A stretch of DNA of 35,439 nucleotides from Nemertoderma westbladi (GCA_032718475.1 JAUCBJ010002535.1:1-35439); one strand, 5' to 3'. Numbered from the stretch's first letter, positions 1 through 10,955 are shown. Made by a program: numbers and translations. The notes: generated from the sequence alone by a model not told the origin.

Positions 1-148
1 CAACCTGTGATTTTATGGTTGACTAAACTGTAAACAATTAAATCTAAATCGGTAGTTTTGGTCATATAAACTGCAAACCGGAGATTATAATGAATGCTGA
101 TATCAGTTTCACCATATGCGAGTTCGAATGGATGTTATTAAGATGCAA
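1..148. repeat. Dispersed direct repeat, copy A
   Basis: This segment recurs in the same orientation at 10250-10402 with only a few small differences: an ATGT/AC insertion and a CG change near base 35-50 of the unit. Both copies end in GATGCAA and then diverge. No ORF or known element was recognised in it. The left edge coincides with the window edge, so the repeat may extend further left. Confidence 0.9.
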
Positions 149-251
149 TTAGATAATTGAGGAGATAAAGGGTCTTCTTTCCCGCTAATTTAAATAAATG
201 ATGATTACTGATGCATTTCTCCCTTAACGGGCTTCATCAGAGTAATTTAAA

Positions 252-339
252 ATTTAAAATAATAACACACAACCGCAACCGGTATGTAGCTAGAGTTGTA
301 GCTAGATACCGGTTGCGGTTGTGTGTTATTATTTTAAAT
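252..339. repeat. Perfect inverted repeat (34-nt arms)
   Basis: Arms 252-285 and 306-339 are exact reverse complements, so the segment can fold into a 34-bp hairpin with a 20-nt loop. The loop holds two copies of GTAGCTAG separated by AGTT. The right arm ends about 4 nt before the truncated start of the LINE copy at 343. No coding content. Confidence 0.9.
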
Positions 340-342
340 CAG

Positions 343-823
343 ATTTAGAGCAGCAGTAGTTCCAGTACTCCTCTACGGGAGTCCATGCTGGGCTCTAACT
401 ACTGAGGACACCAAAATCTCTGGATGGCACATTCACAAGAATGCTACGCCGGGTTCATTGTGTCAAGTACAATGCTCACATCTCCAACCAGACACTCTAT
501 AACATTGGAGGTGTCTCATTGGTTCCCCCAAGCTTGACACTAGAACAAAATCGCCTCCGCTTTGCAGGACATTGCTTTCGCCGTGAGGACCTGCCAGTGC
601 ATAATCTTGTACTTTGGCAGCCTCATGGAGTGAATAAGCATGGTGGGACAGCCCATGACTTTCTTGAGACGCATCTTAAAGGACACTGGCCTTGAAGATG
701 CGGATGATCTAGCAAATGTCATGGGTGATAGGGAGTGGTGGCGGCGCAATTTTGTCGACAAGCCGGCACAGCATTCTTAAAAATGCAGCTGCAATGCAGC
801 ATGCCGATCCTAGTAGTAGTAGT
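343..823 (+). mobile_element. 5'-truncated RTE-like LINE, 3' end (family 1)
   Basis: Near-identical to the 3' end of the minus-strand LINE at 23266-25751. It begins inside the segment after the reverse transcriptase core and carries the conserved C-terminal stretch (NRLRFAGHCFRRED, then LVLWQPHG), followed by a short 3' UTR ending GATCC and a (TAG)n tail at about 811-823. One frame is open at 441-695; a frameshift follows relative to the other copy. This is a typical dead-on-arrival 5' truncation. RTE-clade membership is inferred from the C-terminal motif and short microsatellite tail; a CR1-like relative is possible. Confidence 0.85.
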
Positions 824-1453
824 ACACCTACGCCAAAAACCTACGCGCTACGCCTACACCTATGCCCTACACCTACGCCTACACCTACGCCTACACCTAC
901 GCCTACACCTACGCCTACACCTACGCCCTACACCTACGCCAACACCTACGCCTACACCTACGCCTTACACCTACGCCCTACACCTACGCCAACACCTATG
1001 CCTACGCCTACACCTATGCACTACACCTACGCCTACACCTACGCCCTACACCTACGCCTACGCCAACACCTACGCCTACGCCTACAACTAGACATACACC
1101 TACGCCCTACACCTACGCCTACACCTATGCCCAACACCTATGCCCTACACCTATGCCTACACCTACGCCTACACCTACGCCAACACCTACGCCTACGCCT
1201 ACAACTAGACATACACCTACGCCCTACACCTACGCCCTACACCTACGCCATACACCTACACCTATGCCCAACACCTATGCCCTACGCCTACGCCTACGCC
1301 TACACCTACACCTACACCTACACCTACACCTACACCTACACCTACGCCTATGCCTACGCCTACTCCTACACCTACGCCCTACACCTACACCTACGCCTAC
1401 ACCTACGCCCTACACCTACGCCTACACCTACGCCTACACCTACGCCTACACCT
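824..1453. repeat. (CCTACR)n hexamer minisatellite
   Basis: About 630 bp of CCTACA/CCTACG hexamers with occasional CCCTAC, CCAACA and CTATGC variants. The right part (about 1295-1345) is a nearly pure CCTACA run. The array starts directly at the (TAG)n tail of the preceding LINE. Long frames across it (Thr-Pro or Tyr-Thr-Tyr-Ala repeats) are open only because the repeat lacks stops; they are not genes. The G-rich strand (TGTAGG/CGTAGG) resembles, but is not, the telomeric TTAGGG repeat. Confidence 0.95.
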
Positions 1454-2439
1454 TCGCGCTTGGCCTGGCAGCACTGCTTTGTATAAGGAAAGACTTTTTA
1501 CATGCATTCATTTCTTCATCGATCATTCTGCACCGTGATGTCTGATTATCTGCACCTCCTACATCACTCTTAGTTCTGCAATGCTGTGTTGCAATGTTGT
1601 ATCACTTTCTGTTTTCGGGAAGTCTAAATTTACTGTTACAGTGCTAACCTTTCCACCAGTACGCTTACAGGTTTTAACGAACGCTCCAATCATTACCGTA
1701 ACGAAAGATCGAACTTCCTGTATTCTGTGTACGGCGGTACTGATATCATACCTGCTAGAGCTAGACCATACTGTGGACATAGACGAAGATTAACCAAATC
1801 AGTTATTCACAATCATCATCCGAATAGACAGGCTAACGCTAACCAGATTTACTCAGAGAAGTGATGCAGATGTTTCTTTTCCTAGTAGTAATCACTATCT
1901 CTTGTAGTGTATTGCTATCACTATGGCTCGGCAGTATCCTTGTCAGGTAAGTGTCAGGTAACATTGCAATATTGTCTGTATAATGTTGATTCTACTGTAG
2001 CGATGTATTTTAGGTATATGTGTTTATCTGAATCACTATAAGGTAGAAGAATAACTGCTGTGGGTCTGGTGCTTTTTCAACGGAGCCCATTTTTTTTAAA
2101 GATTTTACAGTAGTTAAAGATTGAAAGCGAAAATAATTCACCCACGAAGGAGGTGGGAGGTGAAACTACTTATGTTTCAAATTGCATGCAATCTCCAGGG
2201 GCGTATTAAGGGGGGTGCAATGGGTGCAGGTGCACCCGGGCCGCCGCCGCCAACGGGCCGCCAGGTGTTTTTGTTGTATAATGTAATATTAATTAATTAA
2301 TTAATTGTATAATATATAATGTATAAAATACATTATTTTCTACATTATTTCAAGCGCTTGCGTTTATGGACGTATTAATCAGTTAGTACAGTACTGTAGT
2401 ACACCATGTCCCAGAATATAGTGTCGTAATTCAGTGACA
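1454..2439. other. Non-coding stretch, nothing recognised
   Basis: No ORF with a recognisable domain. Short open frames on both strands at 1559-1793 overlap and have no family signature. Around 2196 the sequence CAGGGGCGTATTAAGG resembles a hAT-type terminal end, but no partner end was found. A (TTAA)n stretch lies at about 2288-2305. Confidence 0.5.
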
Positions 2440-2465
2440 CCCCCCCCCCCCCCCCCCCCCCCCCC
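2440..2465. repeat. poly(dC) run, 26 nt
   Basis: Uninterrupted C homopolymer, one of five runs of at least 21 nt of C or G in this window. The true length is uncertain because such runs are error-prone. Confidence 0.9.
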
Positions 2466-2693
2466 GCTAATTTGATCTGATTTTATTTTCACTGCTACAT
2501 ATGTGGGAATCCACCATTAACAAATAAAATTAATAATTCTTAGTCTTATGATACATTTGTATGCATCTCTAGGAAGTAATATGTTAGATTATTATATATT
2601 CATCACCAAAACATCACATTTAACTTAAAATAAAACACACCGAGAAACATTTACTAATGAGATGTTTGTCTAGAGACTTGAATGATGAGACTT

Positions 2694-5600
2694 TTAATTG
2701 CTTGATATCTTAGCTGCCAAATATAACAAGCTGTTCTTCTTTTCTATTAGACTTTCTGGTGTGTCAAATTCCACTATATGTCCTTCACTCAACACTATTA
2801 TTCTATCGCAGTTTATAATGGTATCTAGCCGATGTGCTATTGTCATAACTGTTGCGTTAGTGAAATTCCTATAGATGGCAGACTGTATAAGTTCATCGGT
2901 AAACTGATCAATAGAAGATGTTGCCTCGTCAATTAGAACAACCCTATATTTTCTTAACATAGCTCTCGCTAAACACAGAAGTTGTCTCTCTCCAACACTA
3001 AGGTTACTACCACGGCTTTCAACATAAAAAGTTAAGATATCTATTTCCCCTTCTTTGGGAATTATTGAACCATATTTATATTTGGACTCAAGTCTCATTT
3101 CCAAAAAAGATTTCAATTGAACCCTTTCTAGAGCTTCAATGATCTCAATACTTTCAAACTCATTAAAAGGATCTAAGTTATATTGCAGAGTGCCTTCAAA
3201 CAAAACACGATCTTGTGGAATAACTGTAATTGACTTCCGTAAATCATGCAAACCAATTTCAGTTATATCAACATTATCTATAGTGATTAGTCCTTGAGGT
3301 TCAACTAGACGAAGTAACACTGTAAATAATGATGATTTTCCGGCTCCGGTGCGCCCAATAATTCCGATCTTCTCAGAAGATCTTGTTTTAAAGTTTATTC
3401 CATGCAACACCTCATCATCTCCATAATTAAGCTTCACATTTTTGAAGGTGATAATTCCAGAATTTGGCCATTTAGTTGGAATTTGCGTGCCAGAAATGTG
3501 GAATTGAGCCTCTTGGTCTAATTTATAGTAATCAAGTACTCGTTCAACAGATGTTAAATTAATTTCCAGTAGCGCTGACATTTTTATGAAATATGTGATA
3601 AAATTGGTGGTTCCAAACACATATATTACTGCTACAAACAATATGTCCTTAGATACAAAACTATCCATATACAAAGAAATTAGTAAAACAAATATGCTAA
3701 AAATGGCATAAGGAATTGATATACTGATGCTAAGCAACGTAGTAAGATTACGAACCATAAACATTGATTCGGTATGATGATCTAAGTGGGAAAAAAAGCG
3801 TTTCACGTAAATTGGTTGGACTTCAAATGCTTTTATAATATCACGGCCCTCCATAGTATCAGAAGCATGTTGAAATATTGGATTTCTCACTGATGCTTCA
3901 ATAAACTTAACCTGTTTAAGACTTTTCATAATATACAAACGTATCAAGAAAACCGTGATCATTGTAGGGATAGCCAGCAATAAGGTCCATGGATTAGCTA
4001 TTCCCGAAAGTAAAACTGCAAGAATGCAACGACTGAATGTATTGACGATTTCAACAATTAAATCTGGTAATATGTTGTCCATTATTCCAATATCTTTAGA
4101 GAATCGGTTGAGTATTCCACCTGCGGGATTCTGTTCAAAGAATTTCATTGGGGCATGAGAAACTCTTTTGAATATTTCTCCATGTAATTTATCAGATGCA
4201 CCTAGTATAGCATGATATATTGCAAACATACCTAATGTACTGCACAGTAAGTATGAGAAAACCAGATATGCATACCCAAGTACAATATCTCTCCACTGGC
4301 TCTCTATTATTAGTTGGTTTATAATATTATTATTGAGTTCAACATAATTTTGTTTTTGTGAATTATTAAATGATTCTTGAGTAGCCCAACTTACCAACCA
4401 ATAATCTGACAATGACAGATATATGTATGTTAAAATCCCTGTTGATATTATTACCAGAAAACGTGGTGCATTTAATCCAAATTTAATAAAAATGAGAATA
4501 ATTGAAAACGTTGACTTGACTGATCTATCTTTATTATCGAAATCATTGTCAATATTGGGGTTGTGATTATCATCTTCGATAATTTTACTTTCATACATTT
4601 TAGAATAAACAATTTCTGTACCATTCGATGTCTCTGGCAAATCGCTTCTAATTAGGGTTTCAGTAACATCTTTGCCATAAAGTGACACTGTTTTTGAATT
4701 TGGAGGTATAATTTGTAGGAGGTGGGTGACCAAGACGACAATTCCGTTGGACTGACAGTGCTTTAAACAGTTATCAACCAAGTCTTTGGCCACTCGTCTG
4801 TCTACAGCTGAAAGAGGATCATCCATAAGGTATATATTTGCCCTGGAATAAACTGCTCTTGCTAAGGCTATACGAGCTTTTTGACCACCAGATAATGATA
4901 TCCCCTTTTCACCAACTAAAGTCATATCACCATCTTTAAACAGTAATAAGTCTACTGATAAGCAACTTAGTTTAATAACTTCATCATACCAATCTCCTTC
5001 AAATATTTGCCCCAGCAAGATATTTTCCCTTATTGTTCCAGAGAATATGAATGGTGTTTGAGATACATAGGCCAGCTTTCCATTTTTCTCAATTAATCCA
5101 CATTCAGGAGGCAATTCACCTAGTATTGCCTGCAATATGCTGGACTTTCCAGAACCTACTGGACCTACAATGTAAACTATTTCACCAAAAACTGCTTTGA
5201 AAGATACATTATGAATGATAGACCCACTGTTGAAAGACCATCTTCCTGTAATGTTTTCTACCTTTACAAAAATATCTTTTTGGATTTGGCATATTTCTTA
5301 TTATTCCATTCCTTTGTAAGTCCTCTACATTAAACAATTGGTAATTTAAACCTATAAACGAATCAATTCGTTGAAAAACACAATGAAGTTCCCCCAATTC
5401 ACGTAAAGCAGCACCAAACACTAGTACGCTTGTGATTACATTGATTAATATGATGTTGGAGCTCATTACTGTGATTATATTTAATGGATACCCAAGCCCA
5501 GTATACAGAACGTAGACACAAAAGGTGACAACATTAATGTAGGCAAAAAAAATGGTTGAGTAAAATGAGTGGCAATACATGATCTTACATATCTCTGATA

Positions 5601-6309
5601 ATTCTTTACTTCGGGCATTCTTTACAGCAGCCTCATATAAATCTTCCCACCCAAACACTTTGATTGCTTTCATGCCAACTAATATTTCATGTATCAATGT
5701 TATTCTCCGATCAGTGAATGATGCAGCTTTCCGACGTACTAATGAAAATAATTTTGCAAATCCTAGACTCAATGGGAAGACTAACATTACGAGTAACATA
5801 CCAAAAATACCAGACCATTCCAGATTGAAATACATTAAAGGGAACACTAGAAATACCAAAATAGGTGTTGAAATTAGACTATTCGCCAGAAATGAAAATT
5901 GTTCCACTCTTCCAACATCAGAGGACAACAAGTTAGTAACTTGACCTGTTGTAGTATTATTGATATTCCATGAATTTAATGTCAATATCTTTCTATATAT
6001 AAGGGTACTGCATCCAACCTTAATTTTCATCCACAATAGGTTAGAATAAAAAGAAGAATTTACGTCAGCAAACACTGATAAAAAAGATGTTATTCCAATT
6101 ATTAAGCAATCAAATAATGTTTTTTCTATGGAAAAATTGCTATCCATTTCCAAATAGTGTCCAATAAATCGTTGTAGAAATAATACTCTAACAAGCAGTG
6201 AAACTTCATGAATAGTTCTTAACATAGAACAAATGAGGTATTCTTTCCAATGTATTATTATCAGTGTTCTCAGAATATTGAATTCTTCTTGTCTTGTTCC
6301 TCCGACTTT
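2694..6309 (-). CDS. ABCC/MRP-type ABC transporter, exon 2 (one frameshift)
   Basis: A single 3.6-kb exon encoding most of an ABCC (MRP4-like) full transporter: membrane domain 1, NBD1, membrane domain 2, NBD2. ABCC proteins export organic anions and conjugates across membranes using ATP. NBD1 shows Walker A GPVGSGKSS (5142-5165), signature LSGGQKARIALARA and Walker B MDDPLSAVD with the Asp typical of ABCC NBD1. NBD2 shows GRTGAGKSS, LSVGERQ and LIDEATSSID with the catalytic Glu. The 5' boundary is an acceptor (pyrimidine tract, TTTCAG) at 6310-6312, in phase with exon 1; stop TAA is at 2694-2696. The frame changes at the A5 tract 5277-5281: one surplus base (or two missing) separates the N-terminal part from NBD1. 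Apart from that it is open, giving about 1266 residues with exon 1, close to ABCC4 length. Either a sequencing error in a homopolymer or a recent pseudogene. ABCC subfamily sure; orthology to ABCC4 likely but unproven. Confidence 0.88.
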
Positions 6310-6384
6310 CTGAAATATATAAAAAATAAGAATGAGACCCCTTACATCACCTATATAATCGACATGCTATATTGTAGTGAATGC

Positions 6385-7105
6385 AATGCTGGCTTATTGA
6401 CAAAATTGAGCAACTACAACACCCTATCCCCCATGACTTTAGAGAGATGATCAGTATCTTCAAGGTTAGTGTCCTTTAAGAGGTGTCTCAAGAAAGTCAT
6501 GGGATGTTCACCACATTCATTCTATCTATGTGTCTGCTAAAGCACCAGATAGTGCAAAGGTTGGTCCTCATGGCATAAACAATGTGCAGCAAAACGGAAA
6601 GGTGACTCCATTCAAGTGTAAGCTTGGGCTAAAGAATCACCTACAATGCATTATTGGTCTGGTTGGAGATATGTTTATTAAACTTGACATAATGAACCTG
6701 GTGTAACATTCTTGTGTATGAGCCATCCTGAGATTTGTTGTCCTCAGCAGTTAGAGTCCATAATTTACTTCCATATAGGAGACCAGTTCTACTGCTGCTC
6801 TAAATAATCAACCTTGAGATTACATTTTATTCTGTGACTTCCAACCCGTGGATACACCATTCAATTTTGCCCATGCCTTTACCTTTATATATGCAGAGGT
6901 TGTCACCTGACTTTTATGCATACTTTTATGCTTACTTTACCAATTAGCAGAATCCACATACGCAAGCAAACTTGATCCTGGCGTTGGAAGTTATGTTCAT
7001 AATTCAGACATTTGTTGAGCACTGTATAAGTAAACTGTCAACATGTTGGTCTTCATGAAGTTAACAAACAACCAACACTAGAAGAAACCAGCTCCAATGA
7101 GCTGA
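6385..7105 (-). mobile_element. Degenerate RTE-like LINE copy, 3' half (family 1)
   Basis: Aligns by eye, with many substitutions and indels, to 23320-24040 of the better copy on the same strand. The CATGACTTT, AGTGTCCTTTAAGA and GTTGGAGATATG blocks and the later ACCAACACTAGAAG block recur in the same order. No frame is open. It lies in the intron of the ABC transporter, in the same direction as that gene. Confidence 0.8.
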
Positions 7106-7109
7106 AGGG

Positions 7110-7588
7110 TCGATGAAAATAAACAAAACTGGTATGTATGCAGTGTAGAAATGAATCTGAAGTTTTGTAAAAAAAAAATGAGACTGTCTATCAGTCAGTA
7201 CATGTTAGTTTCAAACTTTTGATAAAAACCGAACAGTCAGTACATGTTAGTTTCAAACTTTTGATAAAAACCGAAATAAGTCAGTCAATCATTGAAGAAA
7301 TTAAATCAAACTTTGTAATGCATGCAGTACGACAAAAGGTTGGAAATAATCTGAAGCTTGGTCAAAAATGAGACAGTCTGTCAGTCGGTACCGGTAGTTT
7401 CAGACTTTTAAAAAAATCTAAAATAAGGCATCCAATCACAGATGAACTTAAACCAAACTTGTTATGTGTGCGGCTTCGTGCTGCGTGAAGGCCCCATGAA
7501 CGTGTCACCAATAATGTGTGTATTTCTGAGTACAGATTGTGACACATGATATAAAGCATTAAATTATTTATCAACCGGGCAAAATCAT
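7110..7588. repeat. Degenerate ~140-bp tandem repeat with 42-bp internal duplication
   Basis: A unit of about 140-145 bp starting AA(C/T)CAAACT and containing ATCTGAAG, ATGAGAC and GTCAGTC blocks occurs about two and a half times. In the first unit a 42-bp block is exactly duplicated (7192-7275). The repeat sits where the reverse transcriptase core would be expected between the two LINE pieces 6385-7105 and 7590-7795. No ORF of note. Confidence 0.7.
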
Positions 7589-7589
7589 G

Positions 7590-7795
7590 CCATTGTTTTA
7601 GAGCTTCTCAAAGGGGGACTTCCAACAGCTGATGTGATCAGCTGGAGATCTGCCTTAACCTTGGTGTTTTGTTTCCATTCACTCTCAGGCAGCAGATTTC
7701 TAGATTGCCTGCAACCATCATCGGCAGTGTTGATGGCATCAACCTGCTGATAGCTCCAGTATATGATATCTAAAATTAATATCCTTTCCTGCAAT
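7590..7795 (-). mobile_element. LINE fragment (family 1, linker region)
   Basis: Matches 24925-25105 of the family-1 LINE on the same strand: the blocks around CTGCCTTAACCTTGGT, CAGCAGATT and GATGGCATCAACCTG recur in order. It is probably part of the same ancient insertion as 6385-7105, with the intervening catalytic region replaced by tandem repeat DNA. Confidence 0.75.
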
Positions 7796-8138
7796 AATTA
7801 GTTACTAACAACTCTGCAAAAACTATCTTACATACACTTACTGTAGCTTATAATGGTTATCAAAATTGGAAAATACTCAAGCAACACGTGTTCTAGAAGT
7901 TTATTGTTAGTGATTATTTTGCTGCATTCAATGCGATAGGCTACAACAGAGGATATCACTATAACGCAGAGAAGTTACATAATGTACAAATATATACTAT
8001 TTAATTTTAAAGCATAAATGTAGACCAACATGATGTTGGATGTCGTGTCCCATTCCCAGAAACGACTTGTACAACCTCGCCTCAGGGTCATTACTTTGAT
8101 GGAGCGACTGCATGTAAATAGAACACAATAACACCCAC

Positions 8139-8324
8139 CTTGCTGTTTAGAGTTTTTAGTAAAATGTAGCTCTGGTAATCAGCTGTTAGACTTTCAGGAA
8201 TTGGTCTAATGAAGTCATCACTAGAGATTCTCCTGTGCGACTGGATCCTTAGAAAAGGCAAAATGTATGAATAGAACAAAGGGAAGAAAGGGTTAATTTT
8301 CAAATGTGCAATCATAATCATCAA
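8139..8324 (-). CDS. ABCC/MRP-type transporter, exon 1 (N-terminus)
   Basis: 62 codons from an ATG cluster at 8324 to a donor AGCAAG|GTGGGT at 8139/8138. The peptide contains ILPFLRIQSHRRISSDDF, matching the conserved N-terminal ABCC pattern in which a Pro-Leu/Phe segment is followed by a basic stretch, an acidic pair and a Pro-x-Pro-Glu segment. The exon ends in phase 0, and joins in frame to Lys-Val-Gly-Gly at the acceptor of exon 2 (6309), where the MRP4 order continues. The intervening 1.8-kb intron contains LINE debris and tandem repeats. A further upstream exon is possible because the usual first ~10-20 residues are weakly represented. The exon assignment is an inference from motif and phase. 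Confidence 0.72.
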
Positions 8325-8397
8325 TTTTGGAACAGTAGGTTCAGTATGAAATAGCCAACAACTTATCCCTATGTAAAAAGTCAGTCTGACTGCTTAT

Positions 8398-8455
8398 GGT
8401 ATGATTCTGTATGGTAAAGTATGGTATGGTATGGCGTGGTTCACGGTATGATAGG
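8398..8455. repeat. Imperfect (GTATG)n microsatellite
   Basis: GTATG/GTATGGTAT motifs repeat with interruptions, including TATGGTATGGTATGG. No coding content. Confidence 0.7.
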
Positions 8456-9150
8456 GCCTAGGCCTATGGTACAATTTAAGTTCAGGACAGCTAAGGGAGG
8501 ATTATGGATAAGCTCAAAAAGGTATCCTTGGCATTCTCGGGTGCTCCAATTTCTCTTTATCTTTCACCTCAAATATGCATTCTGTGTACAGCAATAATTC
8601 AATCAAAATTCGGGAAATCTGAGTTTTTTTCATTCAATTTAATGCTTCCAGCTGCTACATTTCCAAACTCACCGTCGTCTTGGTGGGTGCAAGACAAAAC
8701 TCATTTTCGTCTCCAAGAAGTCTCAAAGGTCATGACTGCTCTGCCATGAAGAGCCCAAGTGTTAATTTAGAATACATTCATTATTAGGATTTCCATCAGT
8801 GTGACTACAAACCACCCGGGAAGAAATTAATTACTGGGACAGGTACAATGCTGTGAATGCTGTGACCGGTACAGCCAATGACAGTGTCCGCCCTGTCACT
8901 ACTGCAGCTTCTATGTAGACCAATAAAGCATGTGATTGTGATTGTGTAACTCCTAAACTATTCAAGATCCATGAATTCTTGCAATTACTTTATCCAATGC
9001 TTAAACATTTTAAAATGCACCACAAGGTAAATTTAGCTATTTCATCAATTTAGTCATTTAGTCAATTTTGTTGTCCCATAGAAACGAAAACTTTTTGTTT
9101 CATATAACAGAAACAGTCTGATCTCGTTTACAGCTGAGCTATTCGATAAA
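8456..9150. other. Non-coding stretch, nothing recognised
   Basis: Contains one 81-codon open frame (8504-8749, plus strand) with no recognisable domain, no convincing splice context and no family match by eye. I would not call it a gene. The rest is AT-rich and featureless. Confidence 0.4.
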
Positions 9151-9154
9151 ATAT

Positions 9155-9310
9155 CATGAACAGGATAAGGGATCCCATGGAAAATCTCCTGCACCACAAC
9201 CAAAATGGGTTCCAAAAAGTTAGAAGTAACCAGGAATCCATTCTCGCATCATGTACAGTAGAATTCTTGGAGGCTTTCGACTCCGACTTCCGGCCAACCA
9301 TGTTAAAGAA
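9155..9310 (+). mobile_element. Short LINE fragment (family 1, RT finger region)
   Basis: The frame reads NRIRDPMENLLHHNQNGF, the counterpart of NRIRDPIERLLRGNQNGF in the RT domain of the 23266-25751 copy, followed by a broken AFDS motif (EAFDSDF). About 150 bp survive; both ends are degraded. Confidence 0.8.
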
Positions 9311-9676
9311 CTGTAACTTCAGGTTATTATTTACCTACAGTACACTATTTTACATGCAGTATGTATAGTGTGCGGAACAGTATAATGTGGTGCAGTATAT
9401 ATATAGTATGGATGGTACATTAACAGAATGCTTCACTAATAAGCAAATCTTACAGTTATTTGCAGTAGCTCCTAATCCTGTAAAAATAATTAACCCCTAA
9501 TTTCCAACCTTTACACAGCATATTCAAACACGAGACACCTATACCCATGCATTAAACAACACTAAACTGTTTCCGAGTTACTGTAGGCCCTATAGTAGGT
9601 CTAGATTTAAATTAAAAAACCTCCAGGCACACACAATCAGTCATCAGCTCATGTTGACTTTTCTAACTTGTGGTAG
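9311..9676. other. Non-coding stretch, nothing recognised
   Basis: AT-rich DNA with dispersed TACAGTA and TATATAGT words. No ORF or element recognised. Confidence 0.5.
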
Positions 9677-10240
9677 CAGGTATGTAGGCCTCCTGTATGA
9701 TAATTATACAGTTTGATGTGGTTCTGTATTCGTATCAGTTGGTACAGTATGTACTATGTATGTAGGCCTACTGTATGATAATTATACAGTTTGATGTGGT
9801 TCTGTATTCGTATCAGTTGGTACAGTATGTACTATGTATGTAGGCCTCCTGTATGATAATTATACAGTTTGATGTGGTTCTGTATTCGTATCAGTTGGTA
9901 CAGTATGTACTATGTATGTAGGCCTCCTGTATGATAATTATACAGTTTGATGTGGTTCTGTATTCGTATCAGTTGGTACAGTATGTACTATGTATGTAGG
10001 CCTCCTGTATGATAATTATACAGTTTGATGTGGTTCTGTATTCGTATCAGTTGGTACAGTATGTACTATGTATGTAGGCCTCCTATGATAATTATACAGT
10101 TTGATGTGGATCTGTATTCGTATCAGTTGGTACAGTATGTACTATGTATGTAGGCCTCCTGTATGATAATTATACAGTTTGATGTGGAACTGTAGTCGTA
10201 TCAGTAGCAGACAGTATGTACCATGTATGTAGGGTTGTAG
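9677..10240. repeat. 78-bp minisatellite, about seven copies
   Basis: A 78-bp unit, marked by TGTAGGCCTCCTGTATG, repeats with its GGCC at about 9690, 9768, 9846, 9924, 10002, 10080 and 10156. One unit is shortened by 2 bp and the last diverges. Inner copies are almost identical. Each unit contains the near-palindrome CTGTATGATAATTATACAG. The array is followed directly by the dispersed repeat at 10250. Confidence 0.93.
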
Positions 10241-10249
10241 GCCTGTGTA

Positions 10250-10402
10250 CAACCTGTGATTTTATGGTTGACTAAACTGTATGTAACCAATTAAATCTCG
10301 AATCGGTAGTTTTGGTCATATAAACTGCAAACCGGAGATTATAATGAATGCTGATATCAGTTTCACCATATGCGAGTTCGAATGGATGTTATTAAGATGC
10401 AA
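10250..10402. repeat. Dispersed direct repeat, copy B
   Basis: Same-orientation copy of 1-148, about 10.2 kb apart. It adjoins the end of the 78-bp minisatellite; homology ends at GATGCAA. Confidence 0.9.
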
Positions 10403-10955
10403 ATCAGCCGTGATTTATAATTTTGCTTATCATGGTGCATGCTGCCTAATGTAGGCCTACAAACATGACAAGTAAATTATGAACTGAAATTAAATATATA
10501 ATGGGAAATTTTCTTGATGCACCTGTTTGAAAAATTAATTTATTGAATAAAATATAAAACATTGACATTATTATTATTAACATGAATTTAACATCTGGTG
10601 AAATTCCGTATTTGAGGTTTTACTCAATATTTCTAGCAAGTAATATGCATATCATCTGCCTTAAACTCTAAATGATAGTAATCCCTACGGGTTTCCCTTG
10701 TATGTTTTTTAAATGTCATTAAACATTTAGGCATAGGCATATGGGGTTAGATTTTCCTACGTTGTTGAATCTCATTCTAGCGCGCTGTATTGCTGTCCGA
10801 CCTCGTTCAGTATTACGCATTGCTGATCGCTCTTCCTCATTGGTACATCTTATTTTATTAAATAACTACTGTAAACATATCTATTAAATTGATATTATAA
10901 TATAGAAAAATTATTTTGCTTTATAAATTGAATTTAGTAGTGCATGTTGCTACAG
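10403..10955. other. AT-rich non-coding stretch
   Basis: No ORF, RNA gene or element recognised. The right edge may include the heavily degraded 5' part of the LINE that becomes recognisable from about 10960. Confidence 0.5.

Noticed and set aside
824-1453. Telomere-like or interstitial telomeric repeat
   Set aside because: The unit is CCTACA/CCTACG, not CCCTAA; occasional CCCTAC is a variant within the hexamer series.
716-1545. Long ORFs encoding Thr-Pro or Tyr-Thr-Tyr-Ala repeats
   Set aside because: They exist in all three plus-strand frames only because the CCTACR repeat lacks stop codons; no start context, domain or splice structure supports a protein.
1559-1793. Short ORFs on both strands; the plus-strand peptide shares CILCTA and FGKS(K/E)F words with the ORF at 8504-8749
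   Set aside because: The shared words occur in different order and the frames have no recognisable domain; chance or an unrelated degraded repeat is as likely.
2196-2275. Possible hAT transposon end (CAGGGGCGTATTAAGG)
   Set aside because: No matching inverted end or 8-bp duplication was found in the window, and no transposase is nearby.
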